Notes: generated from the letters alone by a model not told the origin. A DNA stretch of 64,000 nucleotides from an uncultured bacterium (GCA_942636505.2 CALOGB020000221.1:470125-534124); one strand, 5' to 3'; numbered from the stretch's first letter, positions 1 to 8,990 are shown. Made by a program: numbers and translations.

Positions 1-97
1 ATTGGCGGCAGTATCGGATGGAATTGTCGATACGTTAGGAGTTGGCCCGAGGGCGCAAGAATGCGTCTGGGGCAGGGTAGGATGACCGATCTATCAA

Positions 98-135
98 GCA
101 AAAACATATGGGGCGTCCCGCTATCAGAACGCCCC
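98..135 (-). terminator. Probable intrinsic terminator of the stress-protein gene
   Basis: Reading the minus strand, a 7-bp stem (GGGGCGT at 129-135 pairing with ACGCCCC at 110-116) is followed by a short run of T, complement of the A-run at about 100-105. It lies about 30 bp past the stop codon of the gene ending at 168. The stem is short and the T-tract is interrupted, so confidence is moderate. Confidence 0.55.
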
Positions 136-167
136 TTTAGCTATGTCGGCGTTGAAGACGTTGGCGA

Positions 168-686
168 TTACGCCATCGAAACCTTCGTCCGCGTGGATGT
201 GTGCCCACCCGAGCGATAGAGGACGTCGGCGGCATCTTCGGCGTTGATCCCGGCAGCGCTGGTATCGACGGAGACGAACACGCCGCCTTCATTGATGCGG
301 CCTTCATAGTAGCTGGCATCGACGCGGCTGACACCGTGATCAGTCATAACCTTTTCCAGTCCGCCAACGGCGCCACCGAGCGCCGCGCCCGTGATCGCAG
401 CGCCTGGGATGGCCGCGGACGCAATCGCGCCAGCGGCAACGAGGGGACCGACCCCGGGGATAGCGAGGGCTGCGATGCCGAGCAGCGTGCCGATGCCTGC
501 GCCAGCCGCGACCTTGCCGACGAACTCCTGCGTGTCGCCGTTGCCGTCCGTGGTGGTGTTCTTGCCGTCATGCTGGGCAACGATGGAGATCGCGCTGTCG
601 TTGATACCGGCTGCGCGAAGCTCGGACACGGCGCGCTCGGCGTCTGCATGATTATCGAAAACCGCGGATACCAGGTTCGTGCTCAT
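168..686 (-). CDS. General-stress-protein-17M-like protein with a glycine-zipper core
   Basis: This 172-residue protein opens with a fold typical of the general stress protein 17M N-terminal domain (NLVSAVFDNHADAERAVSEL), a small alpha/beta domain. A Gly/Ala-rich hydrophobic stretch follows at about residues 58-112, rich in GxxxG spacing, which could insert into or lie against a membrane. The C-terminal third is polar and ends in a Ser/Thr-rich tail. Two ATG codons are adjacent (689 and 686); the inner one is better spaced from the GGAA upstream. The family appears in envelope or osmotic stress regulons in many bacteria, but no substrate or partner is known to me. A hairpin terminator follows. 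It appears monocistronic. The domain call is fairly sure; the function is not. Confidence 0.75.
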   Translation of the reverse strand: MSTNLVSAVFDNHADAERAVSELRAAGINDSAISIVAQHDGKNTTTDGNGDTQEFVGKVAAGAGIGTLLGIAALAIPGVGPLVAAGAIASAAIPGAAITGAALGGAVGGLEKVMTDHGVSRVDASYYEGRINEGGVFVSVDTSAAGINAEDAADVLYRSGGHTSTRTKVSMA

Positions 687-893
687 CATCAGTTCCAGTC
701 GGGGACAGGTTGTAGATCAGCGTAGAAGCCGCATCGAAGGCCTAACGTTCCGGAAATTGAGAGTTAGCGGCGCGTTAACTTCGACTGTTGCGGATAAGGT
801 GGCCGACCAGAATCGCGTCTCTGGGTCGAACGGGTAGGGCGGCGGCAATCGCTGCCCAAGGAGGGCAGAGCGATTGCCGGCAGGGTGTCAAGC

Positions 894-1013
894 CTATTGG
901 TAGCCGCCGTTTTCCTCACGCTCCTTGGCGGCGTCCTCCTGTACCTTTTCCATCTCCTCTGCCTCTTCGGCGGGGGGTGAGCCGTCGGTTTTCGGATCGT
1001 CGATCATGGTCAT
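894..1013 (-). CDS. 39-aa highly acidic small protein
   Basis: A short ORF starting ATGACCATG with a strong Shine-Dalgarno (GGCGAGGAG directly before the start) encodes 39 residues. It begins MTMIDDPKTDGSPPAEEAEE and ends in a charged, probably helical segment finishing NGGYQ. About a third of the residues are Asp or Glu and there is no hydrophobic segment, so it should be cytoplasmic and possibly disordered. Nothing in it points to a reaction. It stands alone between the stress protein and tRNA-Cys, both also on the minus strand. Support for real translation is the ribosome site and the protein-like composition; I do not recognise a family. Confidence 0.55.
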   Translation of the reverse strand: MTMIDDPKTDGSPPAEEAEEMEKVQEDAAKEREENGGYQ

Positions 1014-1301
1014 CTCCTCGCCGGTTCAACGCGCGGCAAAGCTTTTGGGGGCAGCCATAGTGTCTGAGCGTCGCTCAATATGTGCCACGAACAACAGGGA
1101 AACTTTGCGGTTTATTGAGACTGAGACGACGCTGCGGACAACGCTCCGCTGGGGCCGTCGGTCCTGGGTGCCAGAGTCCGGGCATTTTAAAACGACAAGG
1201 GTCGTGACGTCGCTGTCTGACGATCGCCCCCGCCACCAGGGCGGGGCCGGCATTTCTCGTGATGAAATCTGGGGCAGCCCGGGATGAAAACCGGCATTCA
1301 C

Positions 1302-1375
1302 TGGAGGCCCGACCGGGAATCGAACCCGGGTGCGAGGATTTGCAGTCCTCTACGTCACCACTCCGCCATCGGGCC
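1302..1375 (-). tRNA. tRNA-Cys (anticodon GCA)
   Basis: The minus strand folds as a complete 74-nt cloverleaf. The acceptor arms GGCCCGA and TCGGGCC pair, with discriminator T and an encoded CCA end. The anticodon arm is GAGGACTGCAAATCCTC with GCA in the loop. The T arm carries GGTTCGAATCC. The T discriminator is the usual one for cysteine tRNAs. Confidence 0.97.
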
Positions 1376-1585
1376 CCGATTGCGTGAAGGCGGCGCAAAT
1401 GCTTCGTTTTTCCGCCGCGGTCAACCGGCAGTTGCGGTCCGCAGCGGAATAATCTGGTTTCCTCGACTCGCACGTCGCCGCAGGCGGTGAGCGTCGCGCG
1501 CTACCGCCCCCGGCCTCGTCCCTGGCCTCGTATCGTGACTCGCACACGTCAGCGTCTTTGCTTAGGGTTAAGTGCAAGGACGTTA

Positions 1586-2629
1586 ATGGCTTTTAGGGGC
1601 GGGCGCTTGAAGACGGACAGGATTGCGGGCGGCACGAATACGACGGGTGTCGATGACGAGGTGTTCGCGATGCCGTCGGGCATGGCAATCCGGTATGACC
1701 GGCCCGCAGCCGCGCTCGCCGACTATATCACCGGCTATCACGTCTATCGAACCGACACAGGTAGCGAAGCGGGGCAGGTCGACTGGTTCCTGCCGGCGAC
1801 GGCCAACGTGCGGATCGCGATCGATGCCGGGCCGATCGCGGTCTCGATCGGTCGGCGAACCTATGATCCGCTGCCCGTGGCGAGCCTGTTCGGGCCGACC
1901 AACCAGGCGTTGAAGGCGGTGACGCATGGCGGCGTGATGATCGGCTTCGGGATCAGCGCGCTGGGATGGGCGCGATTGTTCCGGCGATCGGCCGGCGACT
2001 TCCGCAACCGCATCGTGCCGCTGGAAGACGTGCTCGGCAAGGCCTTCACACGCGATCTGGTAGCGGCCTTGCAGGGCGCGCCGGACGATGCGGCCGTCGC
2101 GCCGATCCTCGATGCGATGCTGCTCGCGCGGCTGGGGGCGCCGCATGCCGATGCGCCGCAGATCCGGCAGTTGATGGAGATACTCGCGACCGACGGCCCT
2201 ACCGACATCGCGTCCGCCGCTGCACAACTCGACATACCGACGCACGCGCTGCGGCGATTGTCGGTGCGCCATTTCGGGTTTCCGCCCAAAATGCTGTTGT
2301 TGCGCGCGCGGTTCCTGCGGTCGTTCGTCCGGCTAATGATGGCCGGTGGCGAGGCGGATTATACGACGATCGACCGCTCCTATTTCGATGCGTCGCATTT
2401 TCTCCGCGATTCGGCGACGTTCCTGGGAATGACCCCGCGGCGTTTCATGGCGCTGACCAAGCCGTTCCTGAAGGCAAGCCTGCGGGCGCGGAATGCAGTG
2501 CTGGGATCGCCGACGCAGGTGCTGCACGACATCGAAAAGGCGCCGGCGCGCGATGCGCAGCCGCGCGACTCGACCCGCGCGACGCAACAGCGGGTCATTT
2601 CGCGGGACGGTTCCGCGATCGGGTGCTAA
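1586..2629 (+). CDS. AraC-family transcriptional regulator
   Basis: The 347-residue product has an N-terminal sensing domain that opens near PSGMAIRYDRPAAALADY and contains DWFLPATANVRIAI, a pattern seen in AraC-type regulators with a beta-barrel-like effector domain. The C-terminal third carries the paired helix-turn-helix region: DIASAAAQLDIPTHALRRL is the first helix pair, and YFDASHFLRDSATFLGMTP is the typical second one (F-D-x-S-H-F-x-R-x-F-x-x-x-x-G-x-x-P). It should be a cytoplasmic DNA-binding protein; the ligand and targets cannot be read from the sequence. The start at 1586 has AAGGA six bases upstream; ATG at 1670 with GAGG is an alternative that would remove a poorly conserved 28-residue leader. 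It is followed by 270 bp of GC-rich intergenic DNA. Confidence 0.8.
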   Translation: MAFRGGRLKTDRIAGGTNTTGVDDEVFAMPSGMAIRYDRPAAALADYITGYHVYRTDTGSEAGQVDWFLPATANVRIAIDAGPIAVSIGRRTYDPLPVASLFGPTNQALKAVTHGGVMIGFGISALGWARLFRRSAGDFRNRIVPLEDVLGKAFTRDLVAALQGAPDDAAVAPILDAMLLARLGAPHADAPQIRQLMEILATDGPTDIASAAAQLDIPTHALRRLSVRHFGFPPKMLLLRARFLRSFVRLMMAGGEADYTTIDRSYFDASHFLRDSATFLGMTPRRFMALTKPFLKASLRARNAVLGSPTQVLHDIEKAPARDAQPRDSTRATQQRVISRDGSAIGC

Positions 2630-2900
2630 GGACAGGCGCAGAGGTGTTGCCGGGATTTCTCGTGCGCCCTCGACGCCCCGTTCGCGGCATCTCGGTGTCA
2701 CACGGGCGGGCGGGGCGTCTCCCGGTCCCCCGCGGGCCCGCCGCCGACGCCCCTGTGAATCGTGGCGAAATCCGACCAACCGATGCTTGGCGTTGCCGCG
2801 CCCACGCGATAACAGACGGGCCATATCCGGCCGCGCGATATCGGAGCGATCCGAAACAAGTGTATTGCGTGGCTAAAACAGTTGTGCGACAGGATGCGCC

Positions 2901-3626
2901 ATGACGACGACGACTCTCGATACTCCTTCGCTCGCAGCCGATACCCATCAGATCGGCGGGACAACCGTGTCCATGGCTCCCGCAACGTTCGACACGATGC
3001 GTCACGCGATGGTGGCGAGCCAGTTGCGCACCAACGCAGTCAACGACCAGCGCGTCGTCGCGGCGATGGCACGCGTGCCGCGCGAGGCGTTCATGCCCGC
3101 CGACGTCCGCGCACTCGCATACCGCGACGCGACGATCCCGTTGGGACGCGGACGCTACGCCAACCTGCCGATGGCAACGGGCCGTTTGCTCACCGAAGCT
3201 TATCTGACCGCGACCGACCGTGTCCTGCTGATCGGTGCCGCGACCGGCTACACTGCGGCTGTGCTGGCCGAGATCGTCGAATCGGTCGTCGCGGTCGAGA
3301 GCGATCCTGCCTTGCTGGCGATTGCTCGGGAAGCACTCGCCGGAACCGGTAACGTCGAACTCGTCGAGGCACCGATGCAGGACGGCCACGCCGCCGGCGC
3401 GCCTTATGACGTGCTGATCGTCGATGGGGCGATCGAGACCGTGCCCGACGCGTTGATCGCGCAGGTCAAGTCGGGTGGTCGTGTGACCGCAGGAATCGCC
3501 GAGCGCGGACTGACCCGGCTCGCATCGGGGCGCAAGACCGATGGCGGGTTTGCGCTCTCGGCGTTCGTCGATGTCGAATGCGTGAGCCTGCCTGGCTTCG
3601 ACGCCCCCAAACCCTTCCGGTTCTGA
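2901..3626 (+). CDS. pcm: Protein-L-isoaspartate O-methyltransferase family protein
   Basis: The protein has 241 residues. After a 30-residue leader comes the Pcm-type N-terminal region (MRHAMVASQLRTNAVNDQRV, then VPREAFMP) and an AdoMet-binding motif I read as VLLIGAATGYTAAVLAEI. Classical Pcm enzymes methylate isoaspartyl residues for protein repair. Here motif I deviates from the usual EIGTGSGY, so activity on isoaspartate is not certain. It lies 10 bp upstream of tolC on the same strand, a pairing I recall from sphingomonads, where this gene is annotated as Pcm family. Probably co-transcribed with tolC and cytoplasmic. Confidence 0.85.
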   Translation: MTTTTLDTPSLAADTHQIGGTTVSMAPATFDTMRHAMVASQLRTNAVNDQRVVAAMARVPREAFMPADVRALAYRDATIPLGRGRYANLPMATGRLLTEAYLTATDRVLLIGAATGYTAAVLAEIVESVVAVESDPALLAIAREALAGTGNVELVEAPMQDGHAAGAPYDVLIVDGAIETVPDALIAQVKSGGRVTAGIAERGLTRLASGRKTDGGFALSAFVDVECVSLPGFDAPKPFRF

Positions 3627-3636
3627 GCAGAAAACC

Positions 3637-5166
3637 ATGGCCCGCGCCGCACTTCTCCGCAGTCTGCTCCTGAGTGTTGCGCTGACGTATAGCGCTGCAC
3701 CACTCCATGCGGAGACGCTGCGAGAGGCGCTGGTCAAGGCGTACAACACCAACCCGACGATCACGGCACGGCGGGCAACCCTGCGTGCCACTGACGAGAA
3801 CGTCCCGATTGCGCGCGCGTCCGGACTTCCGTCAGTCAATGCCACCGGCGACTATACTGAATTCGTCGTTACCGCGGCGAACAGCTTCACCGCCTTGCCG
3901 CGTCAGGTCGCGGCGCGCGCCAATGTCTCGGTGCCGCTGTACCAGGGCGGGCAGGTCCGCAATTCGGTCGCCGCGGCCAAGACCCGCGTCGAGGCAGGCC
4001 GCGCGACGCTGCGAAGCACCGAAGCCGACCTGTTCACCAACGTCGTCGCCGCGTACATGGACGTGATCCGCGACGAGGCGATCGTCGGCCTGAACACGCA
4101 GAACGTCCGCGTGCTAGACGTCAACCTCCAGGCCAGCCGCGACCGTTTCCAGGTCGGCGACCTGACCCGCACCGACGTTGCGCAGTCCGAGGCGCGCCTC
4201 GCACTGGCCCGCGCACAGCTCCAGTCCGCGCAGGCCAATCTGATATCCAGCCGCGAAAGCTATATCCAGTTCGTCGGGACGCCACCCGGCTCGCTCGATG
4301 CCCCCCCGACGCTGCCGCATCTCCCCGATAGCCCAGCTTCGGCCGTCACCGTGGCGATCGACAACAACCCGGTGCTGATCGCCGCCGCGAAGGAACGCGA
4401 CGCGACCCGCTACGATGTCGGCGTCGCCCGCGCGAGCCGCCTGCCGCAGATCAGCGCGGTCGGTGGCGCCAGCTACACCAATTATCTCGGCTCCGCGTCG
4501 AATGCCGACGGCAGCGCCATCACCTTTCCCAACGTGAACAAGTCGGTGCAGGCCGGGCTGTCGCTGACATTGCCGCTGTTCCAGGGCGGACGCCCCGCTG
4601 CGCAGGTTCGCCAGGCCGAGGCGTTCCAGTCGCGCGCGATCGAGAACGTCACCGCGACCGAGCGCAACGTCATCGCGCAGGCGCGCTCCGCCTTTGCCAT
4701 CTGGCGCTCGTCGGAGCAGGTGATCCAGTCGTCGGAAACCGCGGTGAATGCGAACAAGCTCAGCCTCGAAGGCGTCCGCGCCGAGAACAGCGTCGGCACG
4801 CGAACGATCCTCGACATCCTCAACGCCGAGCAGGAATTGCTCAACAGCCAGGTCACGCTCGTGACCGCGCGGCGCGACGCGTATGTCGCGGGCTTCGCGC
4901 TGCTGGCCGCGATGGGCCAGGCCGAGGCGCGCGACCTCGGGCTCGACGGCGGCGTGCTGTACGATCCGGTCGCGAACTACAACCGCGTCCGCCACAAGAT
5001 CTGGGATTTCGGCGGCGACGGCGAGCCCGTGCCGGTCGCCACCCGCACCGCGCAGTCGCCCGCGCAGAACGCCACGGTTCAGGCGCAGTACGACCCGTTG
5101 CTCGATACGCCGGTTGACAGGAACCCCGCCTTGACGACAGGTAAGGACGCGCCGAGCCGCCAATAG
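3637..5166 (+). CDS. tolC: TolC family outer-membrane channel protein
   Basis: The 509-residue protein starts with a cleavable signal peptide (hydrophobic residues 5-22, AAPLHA before ETLREAL). Two repeated outer-membrane-efflux-protein halves follow, each with an amphipathic strand region (VPLYQGGQVRNSV and LPLFQGGRPAAQVRQAEA) and long coiled helices. The twin QGG turns mark the repeat clearly. TolC trimers form the outer-membrane exit duct for RND, MFS and ABC type I export. No inner-membrane partner gene is adjacent; the MATE exporter at 9.2 kb is not a known TolC partner. The Pro/Gln-rich tail after about residue 455 is non-canonical and probably periplasmic. It lies 10 bp after the Pcm-like gene. 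Confidence 0.93.
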   Translation: MARAALLRSLLLSVALTYSAAPLHAETLREALVKAYNTNPTITARRATLRATDENVPIARASGLPSVNATGDYTEFVVTAANSFTALPRQVAARANVSVPLYQGGQVRNSVAAAKTRVEAGRATLRSTEADLFTNVVAAYMDVIRDEAIVGLNTQNVRVLDVNLQASRDRFQVGDLTRTDVAQSEARLALARAQLQSAQANLISSRESYIQFVGTPPGSLDAPPTLPHLPDSPASAVTVAIDNNPVLIAAAKERDATRYDVGVARASRLPQISAVGGASYTNYLGSASNADGSAITFPNVNKSVQAGLSLTLPLFQGGRPAAQVRQAEAFQSRAIENVTATERNVIAQARSAFAIWRSSEQVIQSSETAVNANKLSLEGVRAENSVGTRTILDILNAEQELLNSQVTLVTARRDAYVAGFALLAAMGQAEARDLGLDGGVLYDPVANYNRVRHKIWDFGGDGEPVPVATRTAQSPAQNATVQAQYDPLLDTPVDRNPALTTGKDAPSRQ

Positions 5167-5192
5167 GGGCGCGCGGGGCTACGGGGTTTGGG

Positions 5193-5777
5193 ATGGTCCG
5201 GATGGGGGATGTCAACGGCGAGCCGTCGATGGAGGAAATCCTCTCGTCGATCAAACGCATCATCGCAGAAGAGGGCGATACGCCCGGCCGGTCGCGTCGG
5301 CCTGCGCGCGCGACGGCTGCCGCCGTCGACCACGATCCCGCCTATTTCGACGGCGATCACGACGATGACGAGATTCTCGAACTGAGCGACCCCATGCCCG
5401 ATCGTACGCCGCGCCCGCCCAAGTCTCCGGTGCTTAATACCGTCGAGACCCCGCCCGAGCCACGCCACGCCGCGCCGCAAATGGCCCCCCAGATGACATC
5501 GCCAAAGCCCGCGCCGAGCGCCAAGCCGCAACCGGCCACCGATGCCGCGGCCGAGCCGATCGTCTCGCGCCACACCGCCGCTGCAACGCGCGCGCCGCTC
5601 GAGGCGTTGACGCGGATGATGGTAAAACCCGAGACAGGCAATGACGGCACGCTGGAGGGCCTGGTGCGCGAAATGCTTCGCCCGATGCTGCGCGAGTGGA
5701 TCGACGCCAACCTTCCCAATATGGTCGAGGACATGGTCTCGCGTGAGATCGCCAAGATCATGAACCAGCAGCCCTAA
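5193..5777 (+). CDS. PopZ-like (DUF2497) polar organising protein
   Basis: The architecture is that of Caulobacter PopZ: a short N-terminal helix (MEEILSSIKRIIAEEG, about residues 10-25), a long Pro/Ala/acid-rich disordered middle (about 26-125), and a C-terminal helical block (LEGLVREMLRPMLREWID then LPNMVEDMVSREIAKIM). In Caulobacter the N-terminal helix recruits client proteins and the C-terminal helices drive oligomerisation into a polar condensate that anchors the chromosome origin. By family the same role is likely here. A second ATG at 5202 would shorten it by three residues. It starts 27 bp after tolC, and a half-copy of a palindromic repeat follows. Confidence 0.85.
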   Translation: MVRMGDVNGEPSMEEILSSIKRIIAEEGDTPGRSRRPARATAAAVDHDPAYFDGDHDDDEILELSDPMPDRTPRPPKSPVLNTVETPPEPRHAAPQMAPQMTSPKPAPSAKPQPATDAAAEPIVSRHTAAATRAPLEALTRMMVKPETGNDGTLEGLVREMLRPMLREWIDANLPNMVEDMVSREIAKIMNQQP

Positions 5778-5782
5778 ACCAA

Positions 5783-5830
5783 CCTGCTCCCCTCTCTGAA
5801 AGGGAGGGGCCGGGGGTGGGTAGGTCGGTT
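5783..5830. repeat. Half-copy of palindromic repeat family A
   Basis: A CCCCTCTCTGAAAGGGAGGGG hairpin is followed by the G-rich arm GGGGGTGGGTAGG. This is the left half of the element found complete at 10704, 15765, 21414 and 24701; the right half is missing here. It fills the gap between the popZ-like gene and valS. Confidence 0.75.
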
Positions 5831-5913
5831 GAAGCGCGGTAACGCACATTCCACCACGCGGCACGCTCCCCAAAGGCTGGCCTAGCCCCGACACGCTCGC
5901 TAAGGCCATCGGC

Positions 5914-8706
5914 ATGAGCGAGCTTCCCAAAACATTCGACCCGGCCTCCATCGAATCGCGCTGGTACGCGCATTGGGAGGCGAGCGGCCAGTTTCGTCCC
6001 GACCGCCCGAACGCCGAGCCCTGGACGATCGTCAACCCGCCGCCCAACGTCACGGGCTCGCTGCACATCGGCCACGCGCTCGATAACACGCTGCAGGACA
6101 TCCTCACGCGCCACGCCCGCCTGAAGGGCAAGGATGCGCTGTGGGTGGTCGGCACCGATCACGCCGGCATCGCAACGCAGATGGTGGTCGAGCGCCAGAT
6201 GGGCGCGGCCGTTCCCCCCCAGAAGCGCACCGACCTGACCCGCGAGGAGTTCGTCGCGAAGGTCTGGTCGTGGAAGGAAGAGAGCGGCGGCGAGATCACG
6301 CAGCAGCTCCGCCGGCTCGGCTGCTCGATGGACTGGGCGAACGAGCGCTTCACGATGGACGAGGGCTTTTCGAAGGCCGTCCTGAAAGTGTTCGTCGACC
6401 TTCACAAGCAGGGGCTGCTGTACCGCGACAAGCGTCTGGTGAACTGGGATCCGGGTCTCGGCACGGCGATCAGCGACCTCGAGGTCGAGACGCGCGAGAT
6501 CAAGGGCAGCTTCTGGCACCTGCGCTATCCGCTCGAAGACGGATCGGGCTTCATCGAGGTCGCGACCACGCGGCCCGAGACGATGCTCGCCGACATGGCG
6601 GTGGCGGTGAACGGCGCGGATGAACGCTACACCGCGCTGATCGGCAAGCAGGTGAAGCTGCCGATCACCGGACGCCTGATCCCGATCATCGCCGACGACC
6701 ATGCCGATCCGGAGCTAGGCTCGGGCGCGGTGAAGATCACGCCGGGCCACGACTTCAACGATTTCGAGGTCGGCAAGCGGGCAGGGATGGCCGCCGGGTC
6801 GATGCTCAACATGCTCGATGCCAAGGCGCGCGTCGTCCAGGTGTCCGACGGGCTGATCCCGGTCGAGCTGCTCGGGCTGACGACCGCCGAGGCACGCAAG
6901 GCCGTGGTCGCGCGACTGAAGGACGAAGGCTTCCTGATCCCGCATGTCGACAAAGACGGTGAAGAGCACGACGCCGAACCGCGCACGATCCAGACGCCAT
7001 ATGGCGACCGTTCGGGCGTGGTGATCGAGCCGTGGCTGACCGACCAATGGTATGTCGACGCGAAGACGCTCGCCCAGCCGGCGATCGAGGCGGTGCGCGT
7101 CGGCGCGATCGATATCGTCCCGAAGACGTGGGAGAAGACGTTCTTCAACTGGATGGACAACATCCAGCCCTGGTGCGTGTCGCGCCAACTTTGGTGGGGC
7201 CACCAGATCCCGGCGTGGTTCGGACCTGAAGGTACGCCGTACGTAGCGGAGACCGAGGCGGAAGCGCAGGCTCTAGCGGGCGAAGGGGTGAGCCTCACGC
7301 GCGACCCCGACGTCCTCGACACTTGGTTCTCGTCCGCCCTCTGGCCCTTCGCCACGCTCGGCTGGCCCGAGGAAGCCACTGTTCCCTCTCCCCTGCGGGG
7401 AGAGGGCCAGGGTGAGGGGCAGCCAAGCAGCGCGGCGCCCGGTACCGCCCCTCACCCCGACCCTCTCCCCGCAGGGGAGAGGGAGCAGAAGCAGTTAGGC
7501 GGACGCTACCCGAACGATGTCCTCATTTCCGGCTTCGACATCCTGTTCTTCTGGAACGCGCGGATGATGATGCAGGGGCTGCACTTCATGAAGGACGTGC
7601 CGTTCCGCACGCTCTACCTCCACGGTCTCGTCCGTGCGGCGGACGGCGCGAAGATGTCGAAGTCGAAGGGCAACGTCGTCAACCCGCTCGGGCTGATCGA
7701 CACCTACGGCGCCGACGCGCTGCGCTTCTTCATGGCGGCGATGGAGAGCCAGGGCCGCGACATCAAGATGGATGAGAAACGCGTCGAGGGCTATCGCAAC
7801 TTCGCCACCAAGCTGTGGAACGCGGCCCGGTTCGCGCAGGCCAACGGCATCGCCGCGAGCACCACTCTGGAGGCACCGCGCGCGGACCTCGCCGTCAACA
7901 AGTGGATCATCGCCGAGACGATCGCGACCGTCCAGACGGTTGACCTCGCGCTCGCCGACTACCGCTTCGACGGTGCCGCCAACGCGATCTACCAGTTCGC
8001 GTGGAGCCGCTTCTGCGACTGGTATCTCGAACTGATCAAGCCACAGATGATCGGCGACGAGCGCGGCGTCATCGATGCCGAGTCGAAGCTGGTTGCGGGC
8101 TGGGTGCTCGACCAGATCCTGGTCCTGCTCCACCCGTTCATGCCGTTCATCACCGAGGAACTCTGGCACGCGATGGGCCCGCGCGAGCACGACCTGATCG
8201 TCGCGCAGTGGCCGATGGCGGACGCGCGTTCGCTCGATCCGGAGGCGAGCAAGGAGGTCGACTGGCTGATCCGCCTGGTGCAGGAAATTCGCACCGCGCG
8301 TAACGAACTGAACGTGCCGCCAGGTGCGCGCCTGCCGCTTCACGTCCGTGATGCGAACGCGTCGACGTTGGCGCGGCTCGAACGCCAGGCACCAGCGCTC
8401 GCGCGTCTCGCCCGCGTCACGCATGCCGAGGGCGAAGCCACCGGCGGCGCGGCGCAGGTCGTGGTGGATGAAGCGACCTTCGTCCTGCCGCTCGAAGGCG
8501 TCATCGACCTCGATTCCGAGCGCGCCCGTCTGACCAAGGCGATCGCGGCGGCAGAGAAAGAGCGCGACGCGCTGTCGGGCCGCCTCGGCAATGCGAGCTT
8601 CGTCGAACGCGCCAAGCCCGAAGCGGTGGAAAAAGCCAAGGCCGACCACGCCGACAAGGCCGCCGAAGCGGCGCGGTTGCAGGCGGCACTCGGGCGCTTG
8701 GGCTAA
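5914..8706 (+). CDS. valS: Valyl-tRNA synthetase (with an in-frame repeat insertion)
   Basis: This class I aminoacyl-tRNA synthetase charges tRNA-Val with valine. Signatures are HIGH at residues 51-54 and KMSKS starting at residue 580, with the editing domain between them and a C-terminal tRNA-binding coiled coil (SERARLTKAIAAAEKERDAL). It is 930 residues long. Between the conserved TLGWPEE and YPNDVLISGFDILFFWNARM it carries an extra low-complexity segment rich in Pro, Gly and Glu (about residues 490-528). That segment is encoded by a 100-bp palindromic repeat at 7384-7483, in frame and without a stop. Homologues I know have only a few residues at this point. The remaining catalytic motifs look intact, so the enzyme is probably functional with an exposed loop. 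Confidence 0.97.
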   Translation: MSELPKTFDPASIESRWYAHWEASGQFRPDRPNAEPWTIVNPPPNVTGSLHIGHALDNTLQDILTRHARLKGKDALWVVGTDHAGIATQMVVERQMGAAVPPQKRTDLTREEFVAKVWSWKEESGGEITQQLRRLGCSMDWANERFTMDEGFSKAVLKVFVDLHKQGLLYRDKRLVNWDPGLGTAISDLEVETREIKGSFWHLRYPLEDGSGFIEVATTRPETMLADMAVAVNGADERYTALIGKQVKLPITGRLIPIIADDHADPELGSGAVKITPGHDFNDFEVGKRAGMAAGSMLNMLDAKARVVQVSDGLIPVELLGLTTAEARKAVVARLKDEGFLIPHVDKDGEEHDAEPRTIQTPYGDRSGVVIEPWLTDQWYVDAKTLAQPAIEAVRVGAIDIVPKTWEKTFFNWMDNIQPWCVSRQLWWGHQIPAWFGPEGTPYVAETEAEAQALAGEGVSLTRDPDVLDTWFSSALWPFATLGWPEEATVPSPLRGEGQGEGQPSSAAPGTAPHPDPLPAGEREQKQLGGRYPNDVLISGFDILFFWNARMMMQGLHFMKDVPFRTLYLHGLVRAADGAKMSKSKGNVVNPLGLIDTYGADALRFFMAAMESQGRDIKMDEKRVEGYRNFATKLWNAARFAQANGIAASTTLEAPRADLAVNKWIIAETIATVQTVDLALADYRFDGAANAIYQFAWSRFCDWYLELIKPQMIGDERGVIDAESKLVAGWVLDQILVLLHPFMPFITEELWHAMGPREHDLIVAQWPMADARSLDPEASKEVDWLIRLVQEIRTARNELNVPPGARLPLHVRDANASTLARLERQAPALARLARVTHAEGEATGGAAQVVVDEATFVLPLEGVIDLDSERARLTKAIAAAEKERDALSGRLGNASFVERAKPEAVEKAKADHADKAAEAARLQAALGRLG
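7384..7483. repeat. Palindromic repeat (family B) inserted in frame in valS
   Basis: The left arm (7384-7420) and the reverse complement of the right arm (7447-7483) agree at all but about two or three of 37 positions. Each arm ends in its own hairpin, CCCTCTCCCC with GGGGAGAGGG. The arm pattern (hairpin, then GGGTGAGGGGC) parallels the intergenic family A elements, which differ mainly at the hairpin tip. The reading frame passes through without a stop. Confidence 0.9.
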
Positions 8707-8818
8707 CCTGCTCCCCTCCCGCAAGCGGGAGGGGTTGGGGGAGGGGCGTGCCGCACGAGCCGGACGCCAGTACGTACGTCGCGCCCTCCCCTGACCCCTC
8801 CCGCAAGCGGGAGGGGAA
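8707..8818. repeat. Palindromic repeat, family A variant
   Basis: Two identical 22-bp hairpins (CCCCTCCCGCAAGCGGGAGGGG) at 8713-8734 and 8795-8816 bound the element, with G-rich and C-rich inner arms pairing across a central spacer. It sits directly after the valS stop. It opens a 475-bp gene-free stretch (8707-9181) that otherwise holds two more palindromes and about 130 bp of leader to the MATE gene. Confidence 0.85.
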
Positions 8819-8855
8819 TGCGTGGTGAAATTCGGTCTTACTCAAACCAAACACC

Positions 8856-8945
8856 CGTCACCCCAGCGAAAGCTGCGGTATCTCCGTTGGAAAGCGCACC
8901 CGCCGCCCGATAACCTGAATACCCCAGCTTTCGCAGGGGTGACGG
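8856..8945. repeat. Palindromic repeat with CGTCACCCCAGC ends
   Basis: The left end CCGTCACCCCAGCGAAAGCTG (8856 on) pairs with the right end CAGCTTTCGCAGGGGTGACGG (to 8945). The inner GGTAT/ATACC bases also pair. Confidence 0.75.
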
Positions 8946-8990
8946 TTTGAGGCGGGGTCGCTCTGCCGTGCAGAGTATCCGACCACCTTC

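Noticed and set aside
2630..2900. A small gene between the AraC-type regulator and the Pcm-like gene
   Set aside because: Frames there have no ribosome site or protein-like composition; the region is GC-rich with a weak hairpin only.
5914..8706. valS as a pseudogene because of its repeat insert
   Set aside because: The frame is intact, HIGH and KMSKS are present, and no other valS is seen, so loss of function is unlikely.
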